A stretch of 64,000 bases of DNA from Rhyacophila brunnea (lineage: Eukaryota; Arthropoda; Insecta; Trichoptera; Rhyacophilidae): assembly GCA_022495005.1 (NCBI GenBank), contig JAGYXB010000018.1, positions 1,364,001 through 1,428,000 on the forward strand. The letters are read 5' to 3'. A model generated the notes under the pieces. The model saw only the letters and a list, made by a program, of their open reading frames with translations. It did no database searches and was not told the DNA's origin. This document shows, piece after piece, positions 23,766-35,329 of this stretch (within the stretch, counting starts at the first letter, position 1; each line of letters begins with the position of its first letter). The translations under genes and the position numbers were made by a program.

Positions 23766-23891
23766 GATCGTTTCTTCATCGCACAATGCATAAAAATCGC
23801 ACAATACTACGAAAATGGTAAATCTTCGAAGGTCGTACTGCAAAAATTAAGGTCAGAATTAGATAGAAATCATCGCCCTAGAGATAGGTAG
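23766..23891 (+). pseudogene. DUF4817-like helix-turn-helix transposase relic
   Basis: A 41-codon frame ending in TAG encodes IAQYYENGKSSKVVLQKLR, which resembles the N-terminal helix-turn-helix found in many arthropod mariner-like transposases (the pattern YYENG-x-S with a following basic helix). The rest of the transposase, including the DDE/D catalytic core, is not seen downstream. It may be a short relic or a MITE carrying part of the gene. Confidence 0.5.
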
Positions 23892-23999
23892 TATTTTAAA
23901 TCCACTGATCTTTAGTCTTTAGTCATGTTAGTACCTAATATTATTACCATGGTTTAACAGCTTTTTCTTGTATCGAAATTTGAAATATCTCCGATAGCG

Positions 24000-26900
24000 T
24001 TGTTATTCACGTTAATTCACATGAGTTATGGGCGGATCGATGGATTGAAGGATGACAACACTCACCTCTACCGTGAAATATATCAATTTGAATCCCATTA
24101 TGTCCAATTTTTGTTGTTTTTGAAAATTTTGAAAATTACGTAACTATTTTATTATTACTATCACAAGTAATGTGTAAAAAATGTGATCATATCAAATTTG
24201 ATTCAACATTCTTAAAAAAAATAACACAGTTTACGGAGAGAAGATGAGTACGTGGATTGTAAAATGATAATATTTAAAATTTAGCTGACATTGAAAAAAA
24301 AAAGATTTTTTTTTATTTTTTTAATGAAAGAATAAGGAATGTAGATAATATAATTTTCTTTAATACATTATGAAAACGTAAACATTTAAAATAATGAGAT
24401 CACTTAAATAATGTTGACATTGAAATAAAAAAAAATATATACTACCTACCCAAATAATCTACTGCCGTGGGTAGGTATATCAATTTTAGAGAGAATAATA
24501 ATATAAATTCTGAACCATTTAATGTGTCTTTCATTTTCATAAAAGAAATCTTCACTTTCCTGAAAACTGTATAAAAGCCTGCTCAAATTACTTTTATGAG
24601 AATTTCATTTAAAATATTCTCCAAAGAACTGTACTAGTCTGAGAAAACCATACTCTGGATGTGGCATTTATAATATATTTATTTTTGAATTGATAAAAGA
24701 TACATGAAAATAAGTTTTTTTTATTAAATAATGTATAATCAGAGTCATGTAGTTATTGGTTATTACATACTATTATATTTATCGTAAAAACAAGAATAAT
24801 GAAAAGATGATTTACAACTCTCGTGGCATACGAAATATCGATATTAAAAATTAAGACACATGACCAGGTAACTAAACAAGAGAATTGGTTGACCTTACGG
24901 GGCGTGGTAGCAGTTTTGAAGCAGGGTCCTCTTTATTATTTTAGGCCATTAAAAAAAGCACACAAAGCGAGCTGACTATCCTCAAATATTGATTCGTCGT
25001 TATTTTTATGTGACAAACTTTAATACACGAGATAGACGTAATTATTGAAAATAACATATTATTTAACATGTTTTAAGTTTATCCGATATTATTCCATATC
25101 CGATAGGGTAAAGTAGTTCCATTTAGTTTTATATTTCCTGGATGTAATGCTACTTATAAAATAAGTACGACTTACCACGTCGACTGGGATACGGCGCAGT
25201 TGCACCGGAGTCACGAGTTTGAAGTAATCACAAATGAAACTCGAAAAGTGAAAATGGTCAGTTTGCTATATTCTATCGACATGCTAAATTAATACATAAT
25301 TATATAGAAGGACTGACAAACAATAATCATTTAATAAAAGTATACTTAGATATTTGCATATAATTTGCCAATCGTTGGCATGGGCGTGGATTAATAAAAG
25401 ACTGGATGTTACGTTATTATACTCTTCTTAGGTAATTTTAGCAACATACTAACTAGTTGGGCACCGATCAGTGTATCACGTATAACCGCATAATGGTGTT
25501 ATCCTCTAAGAATCTAATTCCATAGAATTCTAAAGAGGCCAAAATCGTTACCAAGCTGACTCATAGAAATATAAGCTGGGTTGACTACGAGACATACTAA
25601 TATCTATCATCTAAGTAATTTTATAGTCACCCTTTGAAAACCTGTAAAATCATTAGTTTAGTACCTAGAATCGTTGAGCCATTAATGTATATAAATTCCT
25701 GTATTTTTATCATACATTAATTCTAGAATCTAACATAATTATAAGTTATGGTAAATCATAAAATTTTAATTGAATATTTTCACACACTATAATTTGTAAC
25801 AATCACATTGTAAATAAATCTCGCCGTTCTCTATTAACAACCCGTTGTTGTTTTTTTATGACGTAGAGCCATCAATCCTTACCACATAGTTATCATCAAT
25901 CTTCACATATGATAAAATAAATGAAACCGCATCAGAGTTGTTTCACCTAGGAGTATCACGTGGCACACTATTTGAAAAATATTGAAGTGTGTCATTAACT
26001 GATAATAAGATAAACAATACCAATAATTTACCGAAGATTTTGAAATAAAAAAAATATTAATTTGAAACATTAACATTTCAAAAAAAAAATATCACAATAT
26101 TCTTTCTTTTATTACGAGTTAATTATTGAAAATTATGCTGAAAAGACAAATAGGTACTTATCTAATTTATTTATAAACCCATGCCGTATCTAGAATATAC
26201 TTTATCAGTAGGGCGAGAGTTCTAATCCAAGGGCTATTTGTAAGCTCGACGGCTCATTTTAAATCACGAAACTTTCCGAAGGAAATAATTCATTTTTATG
26301 GTTATGTAACGAGAAATCATTTCAAGGGTAAGTCCTGAATTTTACAGGAAAGATATGAATGATTGCATATGTATAATTTCATGATGTATGGAGTTTATAA
26401 TAGCTTTTGGATAGTACGGTTGGAGAACTTTGATTTTCGCGGTAAGTAAATTATATGCATTGCATGGTCTGTACATCAAAGTGGACTAGTTTATCTCAGG
26501 TATTAGGGATGTTTTACAACCTATTAGTAGCTTGCGTACGATGCATTATCGATAAATCTATTAGTCTCTAGTTAGTTATAACAGTTTATGTTTTTAACCA
26601 TAATCTTAAGCAACTTTAGTAAAACGCAAAATTATTTTCGTTAATTTTTTCTATAAGCCATCATAATTGTTTCAATTAACATAGCAATAAATACTTACTA
26701 TAATTATTAGCCAGCGCACCTAATGTCTCTCCAAATTTTAGTTCGTAGAAAATATTTAAAATCACATATTTTTTAGTCAATTCTTGATGAAAAAAAACAT
26801 TGTGCTAATTGAAATAATATAAAACGTGTAATAAGTAATTATTACACTTAATTTAATAATGATAAGGCCGGTTTCATATACTCCAATAAGTACTTTTCAA

Positions 26901-28620
26901 CTGATGTTTTTTTGTGAATTACGTTTTTATATTACATACTAACATACTTTAGATATGGCTGGCCAGATAAGATAAATTTTTAAAAAAATAGCTGCGATAT
27001 TTATTGAGTTAGGAGACTAATGTTTTTATACTCCATCATGGTATGTTTAATTTTGGATTGTAAATATCATAGCTCATGCTCCTTGAAAAATCTGAGTAGG
27101 TACGAGGATGTCGCATGATGGCTAGAGATAGAATTTGTTGTATGCCAGAATTGACCCTTTGTGTCATAAAATATAATAAAATATTATGTTAGTGTGGTAC
27201 CTGAAACTGTTTTACATATATTTATTAAAAACAATGATAATATTAATAAAATTGTAGTTGTCATAGGATTCCTGTAACCCAGATCTCAATAATAATATTA
27301 TTTATTAATTAGTATTATTTATTAATTAATATTCATTTTTCACGTACAATTAGTCAGTACTTATATATAATATGATTACGTAATGTTATGAGATAGCTGA
27401 TCTGTAATGTCATACATTGCGAATTAATATTATTTCATAATAATTTCAACATATTATTTCATAGTGCGCCGGTCAATAAAATAACGGGTCACAATCGATT
27501 TGATATCTCACTCGTTAACAAGTTTCCGCTAAAGACACATCGCACCGAATTACCGTTATATTTATTATTTTGCATCGATTATTTGAAACAGCAAATAAAT
27601 CCTCGCCTCCTCCATCATCACGAATAAATATTGTCTTTTATATGCAATACCTATCCTCTGCCGAACCAGAATACATAGGTACTGAAGAGAAGACGCGTTA
27701 AATTATTGCAAACAAAATATGAATCCCACAAAGTAAATGTCGCTTTATTATTGCAAGTTACGTTATGATAATACTGTAATAAAACAGGTATTTAGCAAAA
27801 GACAATGCTGGAGAGAATGAAAAATAATACTTTGGAAGTAATAAATCACATTTTAAATAGAAACGCCATAACAGTTATAAAGCTGTCCTAAAATATGGCC
27901 CTTTTATCGGTTCAAGAAGTTAGATAATTATTATAATTTTCAGCGACTTCCCCGTGGAAAGTCATCCAATTTTTCTTGTCAATAACAGGAGATTTCTTTC
28001 AAAATATTTTTTCAAATTAATAATATTATATACAGTGTGCGTGTAATAATGCGTGTTCCATATCAGCAGGAGAGATACAGTGTAAATAAGAAGTCCAAAA
28101 TGGAAAAGAATGCATTTACTAAATAAAATACAAATAATTAATTAAAATTTATTATCAATAAATATATAAAATTGGAGGGTATGAGCCTAAGGGTGATAAT
28201 TATGAATTTTTGCAGATGAAATTTTTGATTTTTATCTAACTTTAATTTATGGATGTCGTAGAAATTAAATTAGAAAGAATGGGATTTATTCTTAGTAAAT
28301 TCTGTATTGTTTTATGTCAGTGATGCGTAGGTTCTGCAATAATAAAATGCCATTAAACATGTTTAGCCTCAAGTCATTTTGTTGGCTTTATTCCAGAACC
28401 GCTCTTGCATGCCAAAGGTTACGCTCGAGCCTGAATAATTTGGATGATAATTGGAATAGATATTGGTGACTGTTTGAAATATATGATTTTCGTACATAAA
28501 ATAGACTTTGGAGAACTCTTCCCACTCGATATAAACAATACTTAAATTATTTAAATAAGCGTTAAGTCAATGTTGTTTATTTAGTATGCTTAGCTGATAA
28601 AAAAATCATTTGTGTATAGC
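24000..28620. other. long AT-rich spacer, no supported gene
   Basis: About 4.6 kb without a convincing reading frame. Degenerate tRNA-like stretches near 24865-24945, 25170-25225 and 26200-26245 could be worn SINE heads. A 30-bp word (TCTCCAAATTTTAGTTCG near 26726) recurs at 6785 and 54000. Confidence 0.5.
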
Positions 28621-28629
28621 ATTCGTCGT

Positions 28630-28680
28630 GATCTAATAGCAGAATGGCCGCTTTTGAAGCCGTGGGTTTCAGCTCGAATC
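28630..28680 (+). repeat. SINE family 1 head only
   Basis: ATGGCCGCTTTTGAAGCCGTGGG followed by a B-box-like CTCGAATCC matches the first 50 bp of the family 1 SINEs. The body is missing. It lies 50 bp from a complete copy in the opposite orientation. Confidence 0.55.
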
Positions 28681-28730
28681 CTTTATTCTAATATTCTCTT
28701 GTACCTATTACATAAGTAGTGTCTTTGGTT

Positions 28731-28967
28731 TTTTTTCCGACCATGTCCGATCCTGATACGATCATATGGGCCTCCATATAGTGGAGATTTGTATTGACAG
28801 ATTTTGTTTTTTTACGAGAAATAGATGTCAGCCACTTGCTCAACCTATTAGGTCCATACCTTGACACACACAAATTGAAAAACAATATGTATACTTGCCT
28901 GACCCAGGATTCGAACCTGGGATCTACGGTTATATAGTCCAACGCTTAAGCCACGCGGCCAACGTGG
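28731..28967 (-). repeat. tRNA-derived SINE, family 1, complete, 12-bp TSD
   Basis: On the minus strand it begins at the right with the head (CCACGTTGGCCGCGTGGC), has the B box GGTTCGAATCC, and runs to GGATCGGACATGGTCGG and a T-rich border on the left. The 12-mer GTGTCTTTGGTT flanks it exactly (28719-28730 and 28968-28979), which shows recent insertion by target-primed reverse transcription. Its head would be transcribed by RNA polymerase III leftwards. The right-hand flank runs into the RTE fragment at 28980. Confidence 0.92.
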
Positions 28968-28979
28968 GTGTCTTTGGTT

Positions 28980-29400
28980 ATAGACCATGAATCTAATAAG
29001 CTGAAAACTTTTATTGCAAATAATCTGTTAAAAGACCTATTCAAGAGATTCAGAGTAGCACAGCGTGGTATAAAGAGGTGCATGCTGAATATAACGCGAA
29101 AGGACAAAAAACGGAATGATTGGATAAGAAAACAGACAAGGGTTTGCGATGTAATAGACTTCACTAAAAACCTCAAATGGAAATGGGCTGGACACATAGC
29201 TCGAACAAGGGACAATCACTGGACAAATCTAGTCATACAGTGGTACCCAAGAGGTAAAAAACGTCCGTAAGGTAGACCTAGAGGCAGCTGGATCGATGAA
29301 ATGGTTGTTCTGCCGTAGTACATGGCAACGTAATGCAAAGTATCGAGAAAAGTGGAAAGGTTTTGATCTAGCAGTGGATAGATTCAGGCTGATGATGATG
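28980..29400 (+). mobile_element. RTE-type LINE, C-terminal coding end
   Basis: An open frame of 100 codons encodes the same blocks as the 20940-22010 copy: RFRVAQRGIKRCML, RKDKKRNDWIRKQTRV, then KWKWAGHIARTRDNHW and VIQWYPRGKKRP. After a stop the wording continues with GRPRGSWIDEM, and the copy ends with CAGGCTGATGATGATGAA near 29400. It is 5' truncated and non-functional. Confidence 0.85.
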
Positions 29401-29585
29401 AAACGTGACGTGACATAAAATAAACAAAATTCTTTACCATATTAATCCATGGGTAAAACAATGGGTAAAAGATTTCGTAATGGGAAGAAGCGATTCGCAG
29501 CTTTGCGATTAATGTGATGTTTTAGAGGGCGTGTACATAACCTATAACAGTACAATGCCCTAAATATGAATGTTACAGATTACAG

Positions 29586-29761
29586 CTGCCAATTGCGGAT
29601 ATCTATGAGAATGTCGACGAATTGAAAGGTGCCCTGGTGGTGGGTAAGACGGAAGAGCTTGGTAAAATTGTAAAGTTCTTCAACAGAATAAGAGTGAGGA
29701 CTTGGTCGGCGGATCCCCTTCTAGAAGAGAAGAAGCGATATGACAGCGAGTCGCAGTCTCG
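29586..29761 (+). CDS. candidate host exon, unidentified protein
   Basis: The frame is open from 29541 to a TAA at 29763-29765. Within it, TTACAG|CTGCC at 29580-29590 can serve as acceptor and TCTCG|GTAAAA (GT at 29762) as donor, giving a 176-bp exon of 58 codons plus two bases. The peptide reads like ordinary conserved protein: IADIYENVDELKGALVVGKT, then EELGKIVKFFNRIRVRTWS and PLLEEKKRYDSE. G+C is clearly above the flanks, codon third positions are mixed, and it resembles none of the transposons here. The upstream pyrimidine tract is poor. I cannot name the gene, and no neighbouring exon was found in the window. A processed or duplicated gene fragment is the main alternative. Confidence 0.5.
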
Positions 29762-30375
29762 GTAAAATCACAAAAAACTGTATTATTATGTGGATCCTAC
29801 CCCGGACTAATTATTGTGATATTTAAAATATCTAGCGGAATGAAAATGTTACGTAAAAAATACCTAATATGTGAGATATTTTTGCATTTACAAAATAGTA
29901 TATATTTAGTAGTTTGCAAGTTAAAACGTTTCCAGCTAATTAATAATGTCTGCTCGTTTTAGTTAAATCTTTCAGGCAATCCGGCTTTGTTACAAATTTA
30001 TCATAATTAAAAACGCTGCAACTCTTCCGGGGTATAATTAGGTTAATAGTCAAGTTTCGTAATAATAATAACACGAGAAATACAAAGTTTTCTTCTTGTC
30101 CAAGAAAATTTTGAGCCTTAGTAGTTTAGTTTTTCGCTGAGCAAAAATGTGCCTTACATTTCGGTAATTTTTAATTAACTGTCAAAAAAATTGCGAGTTT
30201 ACTCTAAAATTTGTAAGAAAATTTTTGGCACCCATACTAAATGTATATATAATAATAATATTATTATATTATGTATAATGTAGTCGGATAGTTTATATTA
30301 TCTTCCTATCTAATAACTGGAAAAGTAGAAATGGTTGTATAATAATGTAGGATGTTTCTTATTAGTTTTATGTTT

Positions 30376-30730
30376 TTATAATTATCATCAGCCTGGGTTA
30401 ATCCACCGCTGGATGAAAGCCTCCCTAGCTTCCTTCACTCTTTTCGGTCCTTAGTTCTTTGATGCTACGTATATCCACCGAACTTTATGAGTTCGTCTAT
30501 TACGTGGGTTTAAGGCATCCCTGAGTTCGTTTACTGCCTCTTGGGTACCACTGTATAACGGTATTTGTCCAGCGGTTGTCCACTAGCAGAGCGACATGTC
30601 CAGTTTGCTGTCATTTCATGTGCTTAGCGACCTCTATCACTTATCTGCTTCCTTATGTATTGTTTTTTATCTTTACGCGTTATGCCCAACATGCACCTTT
30701 CCATGCCACTTCTTTTCCTCTAATTACTGT
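30376..30730 (-). mobile_element. RTE-type LINE, 3' end fragment
   Basis: On the minus strand it matches 21640-22010: the region encoding the WAGHIAR block, the IQWYP segment and the tail, ending at the left with ATCATCAGCCTGGGTTAATCC. Frames on the plus strand here are shadows. Stops and small deletions are frequent. Confidence 0.75.
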
Positions 30731-30926
30731 GGTACGATCGCACAAAATCATTCCGCGATCGACGCGTTGGACATGCCTTGCAATGCTTGATAGTGAAAAA
30801 CTATTAATGAACTGGCAGAAAAATGGGATACATCCATCCAAGAAAGGTACACATATATGTTTTTTTCCCCCGAAATATTATAATAGCGAATGGAGATAAC
30901 CGCTTTGACTCTAGTCAATTTTTGAC

Positions 30927-31169
30927 TGTGATGATGGCTTCTTTAAAAAGCTCTATGAGTTTTGTCTTGTTACCCGTTCAACATGTCCACGTGGCGGAGA
31001 CTTACTGGATGCGAACCACATCCTCTGGAAATGTCCTAAAATGTGTATGGAAAGAGAAGTTCACCTCAAGTCAGTTCATCTAGCTGTTGGGCCCATCAGA
31101 TCGACCGACTCGGTGGCTACAAAGGTTAATTTTGTTGCATTTAGAAAATTTGCAGCATCATATTGCTAA
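30927..31169 (+). pseudogene. R1-type LINE, C-terminal zinc-knuckle segment
   Basis: An 80-codon open frame ending in TAA carries the spacing C-x16-C with NHILWKCP, as in the larger R1-like copy (EHILWDCP near 34911). It ends FVAFRKFAASYC, parallel to FAAFDKFSASYG in that copy. It is 5' truncated. The following 300 bp to about 31470 are probably its 3' untranslated region; they include AAAGGCTCCCGTGATACGCC and GACCGGGTGTGGTTTGGTGG, a tail style seen in R1-group elements. Confidence 0.7.
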
Positions 31170-31479
31170 TGTGAAGATCTCGTCAGTTAGATTGTTCGGC
31201 AGTTTTGTATTAGCTTTTGTTACTTACTACAATTTTTAATTTTGTCTCCACGTGCTCATCTCTTGCATGGGTACTTTTTACTACTCACTTAAAGTCATGT
31301 AAATTCAGTCAAAGCACATTTGAGTGCATGGTGATCTCATCTTTGGGTAACTGCTCCTGAAACATACTAGTCATAAAAAAAATGATGCTTCATAGCCAAA
31401 TAAAGGCTCCCGTGATACGCCTGATTAAGACCGGGTGTGGTTTGGTGGAACCTTCAATGTATACAAAAAAGTATCAAAA

Positions 31480-32500
31480 ATAATATACTTCACATCAATA
31501 ATTAACAAGTGAAACATTCTCATATAATAGTATTTATACATTAAATTAGACCTTGTCTCTAGATCAATATCATAATTTTCTTATACAAAAATTCCACGCG
31601 CCGTTAATTGCTCTGATAGAAAAGTTTTTTTTCCAAAACATTAGTAAATTCTCGCTGTTATTACGTGCTGTGCTTTGTTTGGAGGCTTTGGCCGTGCGCC
31701 AAAATCCACTACCCACTCGTTGCTGAGTCGAGCGTAGAACCTTTGACACGTGAAGCCTTAATTATACAAAAAAAAACAAGCGCGTATCTAATTTGGAAAA
31801 TAAAATAAATAAGTACTGTAAGTAAGTACTCGGAAAATAAGAACAAACAATAATTAAGGATAATTTGATTCAAATAAATAAGGGATGTATTTTTTAATTC
31901 TTTATTGCGATTGGTTTTGATTCGATACTGAATGAAGGCTTTCCTCTCCCCATTATTACAACTTTAGAGGCCGAAATATTGACAATATAGTTTTTTTCAA
32001 GATTGCCATTGTAAGAGGTGGTTTTTAACACAAAATTAAAACTATCACCCTAAGTAACACGTGTATTATTTTCATGCTACGCTGCCTGATTTATAAGGTT
32101 TTAATTGCCATATACCAAACCCAACCAGATACTATTGCTCGGATTGACGCATTACTGGCTCCACTACGACTAGGTTTTTAAAGTCTTTACCGTCGCCGTT
32201 TGATTATAATATAATTGCGTATGTATTTTATAACAATGTGAATTCGAACACCATGGAAAAATACATGTAACAAAATAATATTTGTAAGTACCAAAATGGA
32301 TTTATCTTAGTATCCATACTTACTCTAAAAATATTTTTGACATTTTGATTTTATGTTGATGGATATATTTATATGTTTCTGATATATAGTATTTATTCTA
32401 TGTCTTCTATAAACTACTATGAGTGAGCGATTATGTGGAATTAGTCTGTGGGAAAAGTTATAAGTTATATTGTTACCTTTATGATATTACGGCCTATCTA
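31480..32500. other. spacer, no supported gene
   Basis: AT-rich with no reading frame of note. A patch at 31660-31750 is richer in G+C but was not identified. Confidence 0.45.
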
Positions 32501-32504
32501 AATA

Positions 32505-32735
32505 ACTACCTAGGTTCCCATCACTACCCGTCATGTGGATATGTACGGCCACCTTCCATGACACTATAAACGTGTCTGAAATAACTGATTTTAAGCGCTC
32601 ATTCTGTCCCAAAACGTAGCTGCATGGGACTGATGCTACAACCATGCACCGTAGTGTTTGGACTGGCTCTGCTGTCCGCTGACGTTAAGCGCCCTATGTA
32701 TCCGCATACTGAGTATCACGAGTTGAAATGAATGA
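32505..32735 (-). mobile_element. R1-type LINE 3' tail, solo fragment
   Basis: On the minus strand this 230-bp segment aligns with 35085-35325, sharing AGCCAGTCCAAACACTAC, ATGGTTGTAGCATCAGTCCC and the GACGGGTAGTGATGG end. It carries no coding part, so it is a strongly 5'-truncated copy of the same family, lying inverted relative to the R1-like copy 2.4 kb away. Confidence 0.7.
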
Positions 32736-33178
32736 AATGATTGACCTTAACAGACCAAATTTAATTTCATTTATTTAAAATTCCCGCCCTTCCGGGATAT
32801 AATAATTTAAAAGTATACCTACAGAGGCTGTCCGGCGATTAGATTGCTAGAAAAAAATATCTGCAAGAAGGACTTTTGAAAAACAGTAGTTGATAAAGTC
32901 TGTGCGAGAAAATACGCCATTTTGACATGTTCATGACATTATTATGGTTTTATTAAAAGACGAATAAATAATATTATTATTATATCCTGTGAATGTACGT
33001 GGAACATATTGAGAATCTATATGACCGAGAAGATTGATATCAGCTTGGGTAAGCCTTCATCTATCAGTAAATTTATCTAAGATTATGATGATAATAACAT
33101 GCTATTATTAAATTTTATAATATTATATATTTGTTTCTTGAAAACTGGTTGATATTCACTAACCAAACTTATCCATTT

Positions 33179-33496
33179 CTAAGCTGTTAAGCATGTTTGG
33201 TATATAATTTCACAAGGCTTCGTGATAGGATCGATGGCTTCCACTTTAATTTGCAAGCCAGGAAATTTGTTAAGCACTCCACTTCGACAAACTATGCACG
33301 ATGGCATTTTTTCTTTACCCGTTATTATTCCACTAACAATGCTTCGGCAAGAATGTTTTTGCGTTATTAAACCTACAGCGATAACTTTTTGTACACAATT
33401 TTGTAACCGATGTGTGTATGTAAAAACACTAGAAAATATATTTTCGTATATTATATTAATTAAAATAAAACAGCACAATATTAATATTAATTTCAT
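33179..33496 (-). CDS. small secreted cysteine-rich protein, putative
   Basis: A 105-codon frame starts with ATG at 33496 (reading leftwards) and ends in TAG at 33179. The first 22 residues, MKLILILCCFILINIIYENI, form a classic signal peptide: a Lys followed by a hydrophobic core. The remaining 80 residues hold six cysteines, including SCIVC, and end QTCLTA, which suggests a disulfide-stabilised secreted protein. It resembles no transposon in the window and I do not recognise the family. The RTE tail at 33508 begins within 15 bp of the ATG, so any upstream promoter or exon is disrupted or lies beyond it. CTAACCAG just upstream could be a splice acceptor. No AATAAA is seen within 80 bp after the stop. 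A chance frame is possible: an antisense frame is also open. Confidence 0.42.
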   Translation of the reverse strand: MKLILILCCFILINIIYENIFSSVFTYTHRLQNCVQKVIAVGLITQKHSCRSIVSGIITGKEKMPSCIVCRSGVLNKFPGLQIKVEAIDPITKPCEIIYQTCLTA

Positions 33497-33507
33497 ATTA
33501 AGTTAGA

Positions 33508-33565
33508 CTGGTTAGATGCTTGAGGAGGTCTTCATACAACAGTGGATTAGAACGAAATAATTATG
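33508..33565 (+). mobile_element. RTE-type LINE terminal fragment
   Basis: GATGCTTGAGGAGGTCTTCA and the following CAGTGGATTAGA match the last 60 bp of the RTE copy at 20940-22010. It is extremely 5' truncated. Confidence 0.6.
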
Positions 33566-33667
33566 ATCATTATTTGTCATTTGTGTCAATATGCCAAACA
33601 AATTTATAAGGTTTTCAATATAACGGATTTTAGGGCATTCTTGTTAAGTAATCATTTAATGCTACTT

Positions 33668-35325
33668 AGATACTACCACCCGGAAAGTCCACCGAGGATG
33701 CGATTCGCTTTGTGATCGAATCTGTGGAGAGCTCAGGCACCTCGTTGTCGGGATTTTTCTCGACATCGCGGGCGCGTTTGATACTGCGTGGTGGCCCTTG
33801 GTTCTGGCAAAGCTTCGGCTGAGACAGATCCCCGGGGACCTCTTTTCCGAGGTTCAGCAATAAGAAGATAACCTACGACTCCGTCCCCAGCCTGATTCAC
33901 AGGAAGACCACCATGGGGTGTCCCCAGGGCTCCGTCCTGGGACCCCTTTTGTGGAACATACTGTTTGACGGTGTTCTGTCCCAGCCACTGCCTCCGGGCT
34001 GCACGCTCGTTGCGTACGCCGACGACTTGCTCCTGCTTGTTGGGGCGATGAGCCGACCGGCACTTGAGCGTGCAGCCACGGATGCCTTGGGCAGAATCCT
34101 TAATTGGGGGTTGCTGAACAAACTGACCTTTGCCCCGAGCAAGACGGAAGCTGTCCTCCTCAGGGGTAGTTCTCGGGTCAACATAACTCGACGGCCGCCC
34201 ACGGTTCGTTTTGGCCAGACTTCAGTGCGTTTCTCCAAAAGGGTTACGTATCTGGAAGTAATTCTTTATGACAAGCTGTCTTTCGTTCACCACGCCAAGA
34301 CGGCCGTCTCTAAGGCCAATTCGGCCTATCAGAGAAAGGCCCGAATGGCGGGCAGCAATTGGGGACTTAAGCCTAGAGCCCTTAAGGTTGCATACGGCGC
34401 AATTTTCATGGGAATTGCTGGTTACGCCTCCAGAATTTGGCATTCCCGAGTAAACTCCTTAACTCTCGTGAGACGCGCACTACTAAGCAGGCAGCGACTT
34501 GCGCTTGCCGTACTCGCGGGGGTGCTACCCCTCGATCTGCACGTCCAAGTAAGAAGATCGATCACCCTCCTCTTGAGGGGATCAGCACAACACTCGCCGG
34601 TATCCATCTGACACCACCGCAGAGACCCGAGGACGTTCCTTACAGGAAGACTGTAAGTGACATTGTGTACAAGACCGCATTTACGGCATGGCAGGCGAGG
34701 TGGACCGCCTCCCCCAAGGGGCGGCACACTTACCGTTTTTTTCCAGACGTATTCTGCAGGCATCAAACTAGAAGACTTCAACCTTTGCTCTGGATTAGCC
34801 AGTTCCTCACCAGCCATGGCAACTTCGCCACCAGACTCCACGAGTTTAGCTTGATAGTAGATGTGCCGGGTTGTACCTGCGGGCATGACCACCAAGATGT
34901 TGAACACATCCTCTGGGATTGCCCGCTTATGGAACTCGAACGAGCAAAGCTGTTTGCCAGGGTCCGTCCTCACACGGGCCAATTGGTCATGGAGATCTGA
35001 TAGCAACCGAGGCCAATTTTGCGGCATTCGATAAATTTTCAGCATCGTATGGGGAGCGGGATAGTCCCGACTCTTCTTAAGACTCATCCATTTCAATTCA
35101 TGACACTCAGAGCCAGTCCAAAAAACAATTCTTTCTTAACTTTCTTTTTTAAACACTACAGTGCATGGTTGCAGCATCAGTCCCATGCGGCTTTGTCTCG
35201 GGACGGAATGAGCACTTAAAATCACTTCTTTCAGACACGTTTAAAGCGTCATAGAAAGCGGCCGTGCATATCCATGGCTGTGGATATATGACGGGTGGTG
35301 GTGGGCACTTTAACGTATGTCCATT
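33668..35325 (+). pseudogene. R1-clade LINE, reverse transcriptase to 3' end, frameshifted
   Basis: The copy starts inside the reverse transcriptase at GKSTEDAIRFVIESV, has motif A as LDIAGAFDTAWW near 33759-33800, then MGCPQGSVLGPLLW (33913-33955) and an intact catalytic YADD at 34015-34026. The frame is open from 33913 to 34611. The segment LALAVLAGVLPLDL near 34503 looks internally shortened compared with R1 relatives. After a frame change the C-terminal part is open to 35000 and carries the zinc-knuckle C-x-C-x8-H-x4-C with EHILWDCP. The end FAAFDKFSASYG is in a third frame and stops at 35078-35080. The 3' tail runs to about 35325. At least three frame breaks make it inactive. The G+C-rich body contrasts with the AT-rich host. 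Confidence 0.9.
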
Positions 35326-35329
35326 GTCC

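Noticed and set aside
24865..24945. tRNA-like stretch with GCAGTTTTGAAGC
   Set aside because: Too degenerate; it may be a family 2 SINE head, but neither box is clear.
26200..26245. B-box-like GAGTTCTAATCC
   Set aside because: A single weak box without an A box or body match.
30576..30899. 107-codon plus-strand frame
   Set aside because: It crosses the antisense of an RTE end and then unrelated sequence; the peptide is not coherent.
34422..35096. 224-codon minus-strand frame opposite the R1 copy
   Set aside because: The plus strand carries the YADD box and the zinc knuckle; the long antisense frame is a by-product of G+C-rich coding sequence.
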